This document shows, one piece after another, positions 1-8,890 of a DNA stretch of 64,000 bases; position 1 is the stretch's first letter, and every line of letters starts with the position of its first letter. Source of the stretch: Falsihalocynthiibacter arcticus. Lineage in GTDB: Bacteria; Pseudomonadota; Alphaproteobacteria; Rhodobacterales; Rhodobacteraceae. The position numbers and the translations under genes are program-made. Location of the stretch: contig NZ_CP014327.1 in the NCBI RefSeq assembly GCF_000812665.2, forward strand, positions 1,381,501 to 1,445,500. Direction: 5' to 3'. A model generated the notes under the pieces. It saw nothing but the letters and a program-made list of their open reading frames with translations. It was not told the DNA's origin and did not search any database.

Positions 1-423
1 CATCCTCCCAGCACCCTTGGTGATCACGACAAAATTTACAATGAGAAGTACGCCAAAGACGACGAGGCCTAAAAAGACACTTCCACCCATAACGAAACTA
101 GCGAAGCCCTGAATGACATCGCCTGCGGCACCTGGTCCCGTATGCCCCTGTCCAATGATCAGTTTGGTTGACGAAACATTGAGTGACAATCGCAACATCA
201 GCGACGCGAGCAATACAGTGGGGAATGCCGAGAAATCTAACGGGCGTTCAATAAATAGCGTGACCGTGAACATGAGAATAGCTAGTGCAAAGGACGTCGC
301 AAGGCCTATGTCCAGAACCCATGCTGGCACCGGTAAAATCATCATGACGATGATAGCCATCAGCACCAATGCGAGTAATACAGTGGGGCTAAATAGGTTC
401 GAAACTGACAGCTTTGTTTCCAT
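1..423 (-). CDS. flhA: Flagellar export gate protein FlhA (N-terminal part)
   Basis: FlhA is the inner-membrane export gate of the flagellar type III secretion apparatus. The visible 141 residues start METKLSVSNLF and hold three or four hydrophobic segments. They include the family's conserved N-terminal stretch LSLNVSSTKLII, then GHTGPGAAGDVI and NFVVITKGAGR, which is characteristic of the FlhA/FHIPEP family. The gene runs off the left edge, so about four fifths of it lies outside the window. The ATG at 423 is chosen because a purine-rich GAAAG lies just upstream and the alignment to family N termini begins there. It points away from the flagellin gene and belongs to the same flagellar cluster. 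Confidence 0.95.
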   Translation of the reverse strand, partial: METKLSVSNLFSPTVLLALVLMAIIVMMILPVPAWVLDIGLATSFALAILMFTVTLFIERPLDFSAFPTVLLASLMLRLSLNVSSTKLIIGQGHTGPGAAGDVIQGFASFVMGGSVFLGLVVFGVLLIVNFVVITKGAGRM

Positions 424-794
424 TCTGGAACTAACTTTCTTCAATTTTATTAGGTAGTTTTCGACAGGCCAATCGAGAAAATGTGGTCAACGTTTTTCAA
501 TCAGAAATAAATCGACTAGATTCGATGCCTCGATAACAAATGCGTTGCAGTGACACCTGTAGACTTAAGATTGGAAGCTATTTTAAGGACTGGAGGTGCA
601 AAGCAATTGGTGGAATTTTCTATCCCAAACAGCCGTTGCACTCGCATTCTCCGAGTTAAAGAATTCAGGGACGTCATGATCATCATTGAGACAGCACTTC
701 CAGATAATGTTTAATGAAAATTATCCGGAAACCGTTTATAAAGTGTAAGGAATACGGTGATCATCCCATTTTTATTAAGGCTCAGCCGTAGATT
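424..794. other. Intergenic stretch with one possible 54-codon frame
   Basis: The region lies between the flhA start and an IS3 remnant and has no recognisable gene. A GTG-started frame at 550-714 on the plus strand would encode about 54 residues (TGGAKQLVEFSIPN, then RILRVKEFRDVMII). It looks mildly protein-like but matches nothing I recognise and has no convincing ribosome binding site, so it could be the tail of a decayed gene. No terminator or promoter could be assigned with confidence. Confidence 0.2.
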
Positions 795-1110
795 TTATTC
801 GGCTGCTTTTAGTTTCATTGCGGGGGTTATGCCTCCAATGCCCATGGGAAGCTCGTTGTTGTAAGTCCAGAGCGATTGTAACACTCAATATGAGCGTTTT
901 ATGGGCCATTGTCGGCGCGTATGCTCCGAGGTTTTCCACGCCACTCAATGATTTGGTTTAAGCTCTGGACGACGCGCTCTGTGGGTAATGAGAAATCCAC
1001 GTCAATTCACAGACCTTCGAGATTGAAGTTTTGCAGCAAGTTCCACGTTCGGATTGCCTGGCGTACGCAAGCTGATGCGCCCCATAGAACCTGTTGCGCT
1101 CGTGTCAGAT
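795..1110 (-). pseudogene. IS3-family transposase remnant
   Basis: Pieces of an IS3-family OrfB transposase are readable in sequence on the minus strand, with shifts and deletions between them. RVVQSLNQIIEWRGKPRS followed by IRADNGP is the DDE-domain segment around the second Asp. NAHIECYNR is the segment just after the catalytic Glu region. LWTYNNELPMGIGG and ITPAMKLKAAE plus stop form the typical C terminus. At least two internal deletions remove the rest of the catalytic domain. It sits between flhA and the flagellin gene and is a fossil insertion, not a functional element. No terminal repeats were recognised. Confidence 0.75.
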
Positions 1111-1327
1111 GATGAAACTCCAAATTTTAGTAAAATTCTACAAAACTTAGACTGCACACTTAGGGTTCTCTTAGGTTTTGTCCTTCAGTTTGGATGAACA
1201 TCTCCAAGCGGGATGATGCGGCGAGAAATAATATGACCGTCGTAAATGTCAGAATGACATCAGCTGCGCCTTAGTCGGTGCGAAATGAAAACCGGCGCAA
1301 AAGCGTCTTAGGAATTAGGAAAACACG

Positions 1328-2863
1328 ATGTCCAGCATTCTGACAAACACAGGCGCGATGGTCGCGCTTCAAACTCTAAAAGGTGTAAATGCCAGCATGG
1401 CGACTACGCAAAACGAAATTTCCACTGGTAAATCCGTGTCTTCGGCCAAGGATAATTCTGCAGTTTGGGCAATTTCAAAAGTGATGGAGGCAGATGTGAG
1501 TGGGTTTAAGGCGATTTCCGACAGTCTATCGCTAGGTGAATCGACTGTGGCAGTTGCGAGACAAGCGTCTGAGACCGTGACGGACCTCCTAACAGACATC
1601 AAAGGTAAAATTGTTGCCGCTCAAGAAGAGAATGTAGACCGAACAAAAATTCAAACGGATATCTCGGCTCTTCGTGATCAGATTACGGCAGTTGTTGGGG
1701 CGGCTCAGTTCAATGGTTTGAATTTGGTTCAAGGTACTGAGGACGTCAACGTTTTGTCTTCACTTGATCGATCGAGCGATGGTTCAGTAACAGCCACAAA
1801 TATTAAAGTTTCACGTCAAGATCAAACTACGACTGCGGGTACATTTGGATCGGGTACTTCAATTGCCGCCAATGCCGTTGTTGCAGATAGCGCTACTGCA
1901 GTAGCTTCAGCAGCAAACACTGCAGTTGTCACCTATGCGGATACATGGGCAGCTGCTGACACAGCGCAATTAACTGTTGCGGGGGTTGATCTTAGCTTTA
2001 CGGCAACAGGAACAGATGTCACAGACGTTGCGTCGTATTTTGCCGGTGCAATTAATGGCCTAGGTCTGGAGGGCGTTACGGCTTCAAACACCGCGGGTGT
2101 GCTAACGATTAGCTCAACGCGGGCGTTTGAAGGTATGAATGTTAAGTCGACAGCAACTACGGCAGGAGACGGCTCTTCAGACATTACTGCTGTAAACGGG
2201 GCTGGCCCGACCGGCACCAACACAGCCTCAGACAGTACGATTGCTCAACGCTCAGAGAAAATTGACTTATCGACTGTGGCCGCTGTCGCAGATGGCGATG
2301 GATACAAAGTAACTGTAGGTTCCAGTTCTTACAACTATATCGCCGGAAAAGACGAGTCGATGGAAGACGTAGCCAAAGGGCTTAAAACCGCGATTGATGG
2401 CGGCAGTATTGCTGGCGTAACGACCAAAGTTGTCCAGGATGCAACGACCAAGGCTTGGAGTCTTCAAGTTGACAATGACGGAACTGGATCGGCGTCTCTT
2501 GCGTTTTCGACCGCTGGCAATGCTGGTGGCAAGGCCTCGGGTGGCCTCTTCGGCTTGGACAAAATTGATGTTCGTACTAATGCAGGCGCTAATGCAGCGT
2601 TAGATAGCATTGAAAACTTGATCCAATCCTCGATCGACGCTGGAGCTAATTTTGGTTCTACTCAGTCACGAATTGAAAACCAAAGCGACTTCATCGGAAA
2701 GCTGACCGATTCTCTGAAATCGGGTATTGGCACGCTAGTGGATGCGGATATGGAAGAAGTGTCCGCACGCCTGACGGCACTTCAAACACAGCAACAATTG
2801 GCTGTGCAGTCTCTGTCCATCGCAAACCAGGCACCTCAATCGATCCTCTCACTCTTCCGCTAA
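1328..2863 (+). CDS. fliC: Flagellin
   Basis: This is the structural subunit of the flagellar filament, exported through the flagellar type III system. The 511-residue product has the conserved flagellin N domain at about 1-135 (SSILTNTGAMVALQTLKGVN, later AVVGAAQFNGLNLVQG). The C domain is at about 425-511 (ADMEEVSARLTALQTQQQLA, ending QAPQSILSLFR). A Thr/Ala/Ser-rich variable central region between them should be surface exposed. It lacks cysteine, as is usual for filament proteins. The ATG at 1328 follows an AGGAA motif. The following flaF and flbT genes are the classical alphaproteobacterial post-transcriptional regulators and assembly helpers of flagellin, and a hairpin separates them from this gene. 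Confidence 0.96.
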   Translation: MSSILTNTGAMVALQTLKGVNASMATTQNEISTGKSVSSAKDNSAVWAISKVMEADVSGFKAISDSLSLGESTVAVARQASETVTDLLTDIKGKIVAAQEENVDRTKIQTDISALRDQITAVVGAAQFNGLNLVQGTEDVNVLSSLDRSSDGSVTATNIKVSRQDQTTTAGTFGSGTSIAANAVVADSATAVASAANTAVVTYADTWAAADTAQLTVAGVDLSFTATGTDVTDVASYFAGAINGLGLEGVTASNTAGVLTISSTRAFEGMNVKSTATTAGDGSSDITAVNGAGPTGTNTASDSTIAQRSEKIDLSTVAAVADGDGYKVTVGSSSYNYIAGKDESMEDVAKGLKTAIDGGSIAGVTTKVVQDATTKAWSLQVDNDGTGSASLAFSTAGNAGGKASGGLFGLDKIDVRTNAGANAALDSIENLIQSSIDAGANFGSTQSRIENQSDFIGKLTDSLKSGIGTLVDADMEEVSARLTALQTQQQLAVQSLSIANQAPQSILSLFR

Positions 2864-2874
2864 GCCGGTAAAAA

Positions 2875-2899
2875 CCGGAGCGCCGGAAAGGCGCTCCGG
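2875..2899 (+). terminator. GC-rich hairpin between flagellin and flaF
   Basis: Ten-base perfect arms (2875-2884 and 2890-2899) enclose a GGAAA loop 12 bases after the flagellin stop. No uninterrupted T run follows, so it may be an attenuator or an mRNA 3'-end stabiliser that uncouples abundant flagellin mRNA from flaF/flbT, not a strong intrinsic terminator. The structure is read directly; the role is inferred. Confidence 0.65.
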
Positions 2900-2943
2900 A
2901 CACAAATTTAACTTTATTGTGCTATTTCCTGGAAGGACTCACA

Positions 2944-3321
2944 GTGAACGCATTACATCAGGCCAAAACGGCTTACGGCTCAACCCAAAAGACAACTCGC
3001 ACCTCACGTGGAATTGAATACGAGGCGTTTGCTCGCATAACCCACGCCTTAAAGGTTGCAGAAGCCAAAGGTAAACAGGGTTTTAGGGAACTCGCCATGG
3101 CTTTGCATCAAAATCGCCAGCTTTGGACAATTCTCGCCTCAGACGTTTCTGAAGAAAGTAATGCACTACCTGAAGAGTTGCGCGCCCGAATTTTCTATTT
3201 AGCAGAGTTCACGAATTTCCACACTCGCCGAATTCTTAAAGACGAAGCGTCCGCAGAAGTCTTGGTCGACGTCAACTCCTCAATAATGCGTGGGTTAAGA
3301 GCAGGGGCGGTGGCGAAATGA
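2944..3321 (+). CDS. flaF: Flagellar biosynthesis regulator FlaF
   Basis: FlaF is an alphaproteobacterial protein needed for flagellin secretion and filament assembly, acting with FlbT. The 125-residue product has the family core RGIEYEAFARITHALK near residue 25, then ALHQNRQLWTILASDV and RARIFYLAEFTNFHTRRIL. I prefer the GTG at 2944 (MNALHQAKTAYGS) over an ATG 27 bases upstream. GGAAGG lies about 8 bases before the GTG, and family members begin at this residue. Its end overlaps the flbT start by four bases (ATGA), indicating translational coupling. Confidence 0.92.
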   Translation: MNALHQAKTAYGSTQKTTRTSRGIEYEAFARITHALKVAEAKGKQGFRELAMALHQNRQLWTILASDVSEESNALPEELRARIFYLAEFTNFHTRRILKDEASAEVLVDVNSSIMRGLRAGAVAK

Positions 3322-3725
3322 GTGGTCTGGTATTGAAATTGGGTCCAAAAGAGCGTGTTCTAATTAATGGGGCGGTAATCGAAAACGGAGATCGGCGCTC
3401 GCGCCTTTCAATTGTTACACCAAACGCTAATATTTTACGCCTACGAGACGCAATACATCCAGAGGAAGTAAATACACCTGTCCGCCGTGTGTGCTATATT
3501 GCACAACTGGTGTTGTCCGGTGATGCGGACAAAAGCGAAGCCAAAATCCAAATGCTACGGGGGATCGAGCAGTTGAGCCAAGTCCTTGTGGATTTAGATA
3601 GTCGAGATCAACTAACAGCAGCAACTGATGCAGTGTTAGAAGAGCAATACTACCAAGCATTAAAGCTACTTCGCACACTTCTCCCACGCGAAGAGCGGTT
3701 GATGGCCGCCGCAAGACTATTATGA
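3318..3725 (+). CDS. flbT: Flagellin mRNA regulator FlbT
   Basis: FlbT binds the 5' untranslated region of flagellin mRNA in Caulobacter and controls its stability and translation. In other alphaproteobacteria it can activate flagellin synthesis. The 135-residue protein starts MSGLVLKLGPKERVLINGAV and contains IENGDRRSRLSI, both characteristic of the family. It lies in a tight run flaF-flbT-DUF1217 with four-base overlaps at both ends, so the three genes are almost certainly co-translated. Confidence 0.93.
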   Translation: MSGLVLKLGPKERVLINGAVIENGDRRSRLSIVTPNANILRLRDAIHPEEVNTPVRRVCYIAQLVLSGDADKSEAKIQMLRGIEQLSQVLVDLDSRDQLTAATDAVLEEQYYQALKLLRTLLPREERLMAAARLL

Positions 3726-4546
3726 CCTTCCAAGCTCTTATTCCTCTCTCGGGATATGCTGGATGGACATTCTTGACTCGCACAAGAGAATCTCAACAAG
3801 AAGTGCATGATAATTCCCCACTGATTTCAAGAGAAGTAGAATACTTCAAGGAAAATATTTCGAAAATTTCCACGGCCAAAGAATTGGTCAATGACCGGAC
3901 TCTTTTGAAGGTTGCCCTCGGAGCGTTCGGGCTCGATGCTGATTTGCCAAATAAAGCATTTGTTGAGAAAGTGCTGGTGGAAGGTTCACTGTTGGAAGAC
4001 GCTTTTGCGCATCGCCTTAGCGACAAGCGCTATTTAGAAATGACGGTAGCCTTTGGTTTTGATCTTGGAACTCCAAGGTCAAAACTATCCGACTTTGGAG
4101 ACAAAATTGTCAAGGCGTATAAGGGACGCCAGTTTGAAGTGGCCGTTGGGCAGGCAAATGAGGGCATGCGTTTAGCTTTAACGGTTCAAAGAGATTTGAC
4201 CGACATAGCCAATGGTGACATGACCTCAAATAGCAAATGGTTTACCGTAATGGGAAACCCGCCTTTGCGAAGCGTTTTTGACACTGTGTTCAACTTACCG
4301 TCTTCGTTTGGTGCTTTGGATCTTGATAGGCAGCTTGAAGTTTTTCAAGATAGAGCAGAAAGATTATTTGGTTCAAGTGACCTAACACAATTTTCCGACC
4401 CAGAGAAACAAGAAGAGTTAATTCAACAGTTTCTAGTCCGCTCTCAACTTAATAGCATTAATATCGGTGTTCAGTCTGGGCGGGCAGCACTGTCCTTGCT
4501 TCAAAATTCGCGCTCATATTTCTCCAATTCCCAACAATTCTTCTAG
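3722..4546 (+). CDS. DUF1217 flagellar protein
   Basis: This 274-residue protein has the DUF1217 fold found in flagellar clusters of alphaproteobacteria. Recognisable parts are the N-terminal PLSGYAGWTFLTRT, then YFKENISKISTAKELVNDR, LLKVALGAFGLDADL and a C-terminal IGVQSGRAALSLLQN. It has no signal peptide or membrane segment. Its precise function is not established; its constant linkage to flagellin chaperone and regulator genes suggests a role in rod, hook or filament assembly. The ATG overlaps the flbT stop by four bases. An IS element begins 47 bases beyond its stop codon. Confidence 0.85.
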   Translation: MTFQALIPLSGYAGWTFLTRTRESQQEVHDNSPLISREVEYFKENISKISTAKELVNDRTLLKVALGAFGLDADLPNKAFVEKVLVEGSLLEDAFAHRLSDKRYLEMTVAFGFDLGTPRSKLSDFGDKIVKAYKGRQFEVAVGQANEGMRLALTVQRDLTDIANGDMTSNSKWFTVMGNPPLRSVFDTVFNLPSSFGALDLDRQLEVFQDRAERLFGSSDLTQFSDPEKQEELIQQFLVRSQLNSINIGVQSGRAALSLLQNSRSYFSNSQQFF

Positions 4547-4660
4547 TCTGGCTGTGAACCTAGTAAACCTCTCCCTAAGTTTCAGACACTAATGTACTGA
4601 CCTGATCCGCTAAAACTCCTCCAGATTTGTGTAGAGTCCGCCCAACAAAAGGACGGACAA

Positions 4661-4935
4661 ATGAAGGCACGATTTACGGACGAACAGATTATTGCGATGA
4701 TCAAGGAACAGGAATCTGGCGAGAAGACTGCTGATGTCTGTCGGCGGCACGGGATCCATTGGCTGGCAGGTTAATGCATAGCATTGACCGAGAAGCAGTT
4801 CAGCGACGTTTTACAAATACAAATCGAAGTATGGCGGGATGGAACCTTCTGACGCGAAGCGGCTGAGAGCTTTGGAAGACGAGAACGGTAAGCTGAAGAA
4901 GCTGCTGGCCGAGCAGATGCTGGAGCGTGACTTTG
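4661..4935 (+). pseudogene. IS3 OrfA, interrupted
   Basis: The frame starts MKARFTDEQIIAMIKEQ and reads ADVCRRHGI, the helix-turn-helix of IS3 OrfA proteins. It is then interrupted by 40 extra bases at 4757-4796. Removing them rejoins the expected SSATFYKYKSKYGGM, which continues EPSDAKRLRALEDENGKLK, the leucine-zipper region. A further unexpected segment of about 65 bases follows LLAEQML (about 4929-4994) before the OrfB start. The first insertion carries a short palindrome (AATGC-ATA-GCATT). Confidence 0.75.
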
Positions 4936-4995
4936 TCCGCCATTGGTCTGAGGACAACGGTCGCGCGCTATGTTGCGAGACATCAATTCAAAAAA

Positions 4996-5834
4996 ATGGT
5001 GACGCCTGCTGTGAGGCGGCAGGCGGTGGTTCATTTGTGCGAAGCGCACGGTGTGAGCCAGCGGCGGGCGTGTGATGTGCTGCAGATTGATCGATCAACG
5101 GTGCGGTATCTGTCGCGTCGTGGTGATGATGCCGAACTGCGAGATGCAATCAAGCGTGTGTCCAGAGAACGGCGTCGGTTTGGTTGCCGCCGCATCCATG
5201 TGATGATTGCGCGGGAGGGCTTTGAGGTAAACCACAAGAAAGTGAGGCGCATCTACCGTGAAGAGAAGCTTCAGGTGCGGCGCAGAGGTGGCAGGAAGCG
5301 TGCGTTGGGCACGAGAAAGCCGATGGTCCTCCCGATGGCCCAAACCAACGTTGGAGCTTAGATTTCGTGTCTGACGCGCTGACAGATGGACGTCGGTTTC
5401 GCATTCTGGCAGTTGTCGATGACTTCAGCCGCGAGAACTTGGTGCTGGTGGCCGACACGTCGCTATCCGGACACCGCGTTGCACGTGAGCTGGACAAGGT
5501 GATCGCAGAACGTGGCATGCCGAAGACAATAGCTTCAGACAACGGCACCGAGTTCACCAGCATGGCGATCCTCAAATGGGTTCAGAAAAGTGATATTGAT
5601 TGGCACTATATCGCACCGGGCAAACCCCAGCAGAACGGCTTCATCGAAAGCTTCAACGGCAAGCTGCGAGATGAATGTTTGAATGAAACGTTATTTGGCA
5701 CATTGCGCGATGCCCGCAAAACGCTTGAAGAATGGCAGGAGGATTACAACTGGCGCAGACCACATTCAGCATTGGGCAACCTCACCCCGATGGAATTTTT
5801 GCAAAGAAAGGCAATGGACAAGATGGCGGCCTAA
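4996..5834 (+). pseudogene. IS3 OrfB transposase, frameshifted
   Basis: The DDE transposase frame starts MVTPAVRRQAVVHLCEAHG and reads well to PMVLPMA at about 5338. It then shifts; the sequence continues in another frame as [19 protein letters not shown]. Downstream are the catalytic-region motifs [10 protein letters not shown] and [17 protein letters not shown], and a C terminus ending MDKMAA. One extra C in the CCC run at 5339-5341 would restore a 279-residue protein ([12 protein letters not shown]). This is another case in the window of a run apparently one base short. Confidence 0.8.
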
Positions 5835-6065
5835 CGCCACAGATTTAACCCCAAGGACTCCGCGCAAAGCTGGAGGAGACTTGGGGCTCAGGTCAGTACG
5901 CAACCATTTTTTATTCTACTGGATTTCAACTCGAAGTAGATCGGATATGACGGGCTGGTCTGGTAAACCAAAGCAACGTCTAAAGCGGGAAAAGCTTAAG
6001 CCGTCGGCGGCGTCAGGCGCGCCAAACGATATATAGTTCATGGATTTCATGGCGGTTCTCCCACT

Positions 6066-6215
6066 TTGAAGTGGTCCGCTCGTTTGGTTTGGAAAGCGTA
6101 GAACTGAAGATGGCTATTGAGCGCCTCAAGTTGAAAGGGATTGTAGTGAAGTTACGGTAGGTTGAGGTTCTAATCGGGCAAGGTATGCCTCGGAAGGACG
6201 CAATCAGACAGATTA
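6066..6215 (+). pseudogene. IS3-family OrfA N-terminal remnant
   Basis: A left IS end (TGAAGTGGTCCGCTCG) is followed by a frame reading MAIERLKLKGIVVKLR, an in-frame stop, then VEVLIGQGMPRKDAIRQI. This is a diverged copy of the OrfA start found better preserved at 31723-31956. The remnant stops abruptly at the 3' end of the flgN-like gene. It is therefore a second fossil insertion behind the IS407-type element; the stretch 5900-6065 between them holds nothing recognisable. Confidence 0.7.
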
Positions 6216-6572
6216 GGTGCGTCGTTCAAATCGAACGTTACCATTGCTTCCAAGTTGTTGGCGTTGCCCTGTATTTGTATACGTTGAGAGGGCTTTGTTT
6301 TGGCCTCGTATTGCTGTCAGCCGCCCATTTACACTGCGAATTGCACACACAGCAGCCCCCAAAAGTCGTTGATTCCGACTTGCTTTTATACGGATTCGGG
6401 CCAAAATTGCGGCTTCAGGTGCAGGCTCTTTTAAAAGTTTTTCCGTCAGAAGAGCCTTTGCTTGAGTAAACTTAGCGAAGTTCTCTATTGCACCAGCGAG
6501 GATGTTTTCACGTTCCTTATCTAGCAAGAGTTCTAACTCTACGGCCAAGGTGGCTGGGTGTGTACTATTCAT
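6213..6572 (-). CDS. FlgN-like flagellar protein
   Basis: A small, highly helical, charged protein of 119 residues. Its sequence around LELLLDKERENILAGAIENF and ILARIRIKASRNQRLLGAA resembles the FlgN-like proteins of Rhodobacterales. FlgN is the export chaperone for hook-filament junction proteins. It lies directly behind the rod-binding protein gene with an eight-base overlap, as in related flagellar clusters. The last dozen residues (SNGNVRFERRT) read into the neighbouring IS remnant, so the native C terminus has probably been replaced. The assignment is by context and helical pattern more than by a signature motif. Confidence 0.65.
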   Translation of the reverse strand: MNSTHPATLAVELELLLDKERENILAGAIENFAKFTQAKALLTEKLLKEPAPEAAILARIRIKASRNQRLLGAAVCAIRSVNGRLTAIRGQNKALSTYTNTGQRQQLGSNGNVRFERRT

Positions 6573-6858
6573 TCTCGGACTCCTTCAAGGCTTCAAAAAG
6601 CGATTGAGCAAGGCCAATGCCGCCTTTCTCAACCATTGCTTCAGCTTGAGCTTGAACTAAAAAAGAACCGAATTGATCTTCCCCTGCTCCCCCTCCCAAA
6701 TTCTCACGCGATTTTCCAAACCCAGCAGATTTCAACATTTCCGCAAGGAAACTGGCTTCAAGTTTTTTTGCGGCATCCATAAGCTTGGTATCTTCAGAGG
6801 ATAGCGGCTTAGGGTTTGTTCTGTTCTGGGAAAATGTTGGTGCGATCAGATCGGACAT
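6565..6858 (-). CDS. Rod-binding protein (FlgJ N-terminal-type)
   Basis: A 97-residue protein of the rod-binding family (the N-terminal half of FlgJ), which helps cap and assemble the flagellar rod in the periplasm. Family features are AAKKLEASFLAEMLKSAGFG and FGSFLVQAQAEAMVEKGGIG followed by LAQSLFEALK. The muramidase domain of enterobacterial FlgJ is absent, as is normal in alphaproteobacteria. The ATG at 6858 (MSDLIAPTF) is preferred over one at 6933 because GAAAG precedes it at good spacing and the extra residues do not look conserved. It is divergent from the fliK gene. Confidence 0.85.
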   Translation of the reverse strand: MSDLIAPTFSQNRTNPKPLSSEDTKLMDAAKKLEASFLAEMLKSAGFGKSRENLGGGAGEDQFGSFLVQAQAEAMVEKGGIGLAQSLFEALKESENE

Positions 6859-6974
6859 CGGAATGCTTTCAATTCTAGACAGTTTCTCCAATATTGGATC
6901 AAACCAGTAAACATCTGGTAACCAAGTCATCACATAGTAGCACTACCACGAGGAAGAATTCCCGAAAGGCTACG

Positions 6975-8024
6975 ATGAACAATTTTATTTCGATAGTTTC
7001 CCGCGCGCCAAGTAGTTTGGATTCGCATTCCAATGGGCCTTTGGTTCAAGGTGAAAGTGCAAGCCTACCTTCTCGCAACACTCGGGATGCTCAAAGTAAA
7101 GCTGGGCCTGCCCTAGTTTCAACTCCGCCTCAAAATGGGGCGAATACGGTGCCTGAGTTGAATGCCGACGCCACTTTCGGGGATATTTTCAATGGAAGCT
7201 TAGAGAAAAAACCTAGCAGTTCCAGCCTAGGAACACTCGAACGTCTCCTTGAGTATACTAATTTCACAAAAGGCGGTTCAACGTATTCCAACGCTGACGG
7301 AGCGATATCCGACGTCGCGAAAAAAGAACCGCAAGATGATTTGGATGCCGAAGTCTTATTTGGTCATCCGTCAAACATTCAAACATTACCCTTGAGTTTT
7401 GGAGGCCAACCCCCTGTTGAATTGACAGAAAGTACAAAAAGTATAACCGCCAGTACTACACTCGAAACTGATCTGCCAAAGGTTTCTTTTGATTTTGTTT
7501 CGCCAGTTCCTGTATCTGAATTGTCAGAAGGGACAGTGCCACTTCGTGATCTTGAACAAAGCATTACGTTGAAGACGGAAGCCGCCGACGAACCTTTCAA
7601 AACAGGGAAGGCCGAGACAACTTTCACCTCTTCCTCACTTCTAAATGGAAGTGCCACCTTGCAAGTGCCCAGCAGTGCGTCGCCGAACGTTCAAACGGAG
7701 AACGCCTCCTCCATGAGACACGCTGTGGATTCGCCGACAAGTCCGATGCCAACCGCAAATCCAGACAATAGTGCCGCGAACTCGGATTCTTCCACAAATT
7801 TTACTGAAGCTCACCAGATGCAATCGCAACTTCGTGACGCTACGTCGGTGCTTAGGGCAATGATGCCAACCTCACTTGAGGCCCGTGACGCGCGCCCTCA
7901 AGTTTCCGCAAGTAACGGTGAAGTTTTACGCGGAGTGTCTGCACCTGCAAAAGACAGGTTGGCAACTACTGGTCAGGACCGCGCCTATTCTCAAGCGCTT
8001 TTCACTTCAAAAGGGGGGGCGTGA
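6975..8024 (+). CDS. fliK: FliK-like protein, N-terminal part (frameshifted)
   Basis: This frame (from ATG 6975, MNNFISIVSRAPSS) encodes about 349 residues rich in Ser, Thr, Pro and Asn with low complexity, as is typical of the ruler region of FliK, the hook-length control protein secreted during hook growth. It ends TSKGGA and stop immediately after a run of seven G (8013-8019). One additional G would read straight into the following frame (KGGGVSLQKDGF), giving a single protein of about 634 residues. The frame may also be opened further upstream, but the ATG at 6975 follows the purine-rich GAAAGG. It is either a broken fliK, a homopolymer error, or a phase-variable gene. Confidence 0.75.
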   Translation: MNNFISIVSRAPSSLDSHSNGPLVQGESASLPSRNTRDAQSKAGPALVSTPPQNGANTVPELNADATFGDIFNGSLEKKPSSSSLGTLERLLEYTNFTKGGSTYSNADGAISDVAKKEPQDDLDAEVLFGHPSNIQTLPLSFGGQPPVELTESTKSITASTTLETDLPKVSFDFVSPVPVSELSEGTVPLRDLEQSITLKTEAADEPFKTGKAETTFTSSSLLNGSATLQVPSSASPNVQTENASSMRHAVDSPTSPMPTANPDNSAANSDSSTNFTEAHQMQSQLRDATSVLRAMMPTSLEARDARPQVSASNGEVLRGVSAPAKDRLATTGQDRAYSQALFTSKGGA

Positions 8025-8878
8025 GTTTGCAAAAGGACGGATTTCAAGTGAAACACGACGTGATAACCCTTGCAAAAGCGATCCCACAGAGCGCCGAACT
8101 CACGCCCTTACTAAATGGGCAACAACTGACAACGCAAAAGCTCAACTCAGCATCTCCTCAATCTATGCAGGGCAATTCTACTAACGTCATAAATGTAGTT
8201 CCTTTAACTTCGGAATCTGTTTCTTCAAATGAGCTCGCTGTGAAAACGGCTTCAACTCCAGGCGCCACTATACTTGCGCAAACCACGTCGACCACATCTC
8301 CGCCACAAGTTCCTAATGCCCTGATCGACACACCTTATAATATGGCCGCGCCTTTGGTCGAAGATTTTGCAAGTGACTTGAGTTTTACTCCGGACACGAT
8401 GAGTTTAGAACCCAGCCGCGTTCCACTCGCACAATCCCAATACCAAGCTCTCGCGACCGCCCCACAATTACATCCCGATTTGGCGCGTTCAGTTGCACAA
8501 CAACTGGCTTCCGCTTCAGTAGGCGAGGCCAATAGGCCGCTGGAACTAGCACTTTCTCCGGAGGAACTTGGACGTGTAAAGCTTACTTTTTCCCCCACTG
8601 AGGGTGGGATGGTCGTTTCGGTATTGGCCGAGCGACCGGAAACGCTCGATTTAATGCGCAGAAACATTAACTCCCTTGCGCAGGAATTTCTTGGAATGGG
8701 GTACGATCAAATTTCGTTCAATTTTAATCAATCTGGTTCCGAACAGCAGCAAAACGGCCAGTCTTCTCCGGATCAACCACATGTACCCCCATCAGAGTTC
8801 CAGTCTATTGGGACACCGGAAACGGGTCCGATTGCAATAGATCTGACGCAATCTGATCGTGTCGACATTCGTATATAA
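8021..8878 (+). CDS. fliK: Flagellar hook-length control protein FliK, C-terminal part
   Basis: The frame carries the conserved FliK C-terminal (Flg_hook) domain near residues 175-245: RPLELALSPEELGRVKLTF, MVVSVLAERPETLDLMRRNI and the Gln-rich tail. This domain interacts with FlhB to switch export specificity once the hook is complete. A GTG at 8021 overlaps the preceding stop, so it could be translated by re-initiation. It is more likely the second half of one gene separated by a missing base in the G run at 8013-8019. flgD follows after 12 bases, consistent with a hook operon. Confidence 0.85.
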   Translation: MSLQKDGFQVKHDVITLAKAIPQSAELTPLLNGQQLTTQKLNSASPQSMQGNSTNVINVVPLTSESVSSNELAVKTASTPGATILAQTTSTTSPPQVPNALIDTPYNMAAPLVEDFASDLSFTPDTMSLEPSRVPLAQSQYQALATAPQLHPDLARSVAQQLASASVGEANRPLELALSPEELGRVKLTFSPTEGGMVVSVLAERPETLDLMRRNINSLAQEFLGMGYDQISFNFNQSGSEQQQNGQSSPDQPHVPPSEFQSIGTPETGPIAIDLTQSDRVDIRI

Positions 8879-8890
8879 AAGGACGTTACA

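Larger units (their letters stand above)
4593..5899 (+). mobile_element. Degraded IS3-family element (IS407-type)
   Basis: Imperfect terminal inverted repeats are visible. The left end begins TGTACTGACCTGATCC at 4593 and the right end finishes GGCTCAGGTCAGTACG near 5899. Both share CTCCTCCAG/CTGGAGGAG further in. Between them lie the two overlapping transposase frames of an IS3/IS407-type element, both broken. The length of about 1.3 kb is normal for the group. No clear target duplication was seen. The copy should be unable to transpose by itself. Confidence 0.85.
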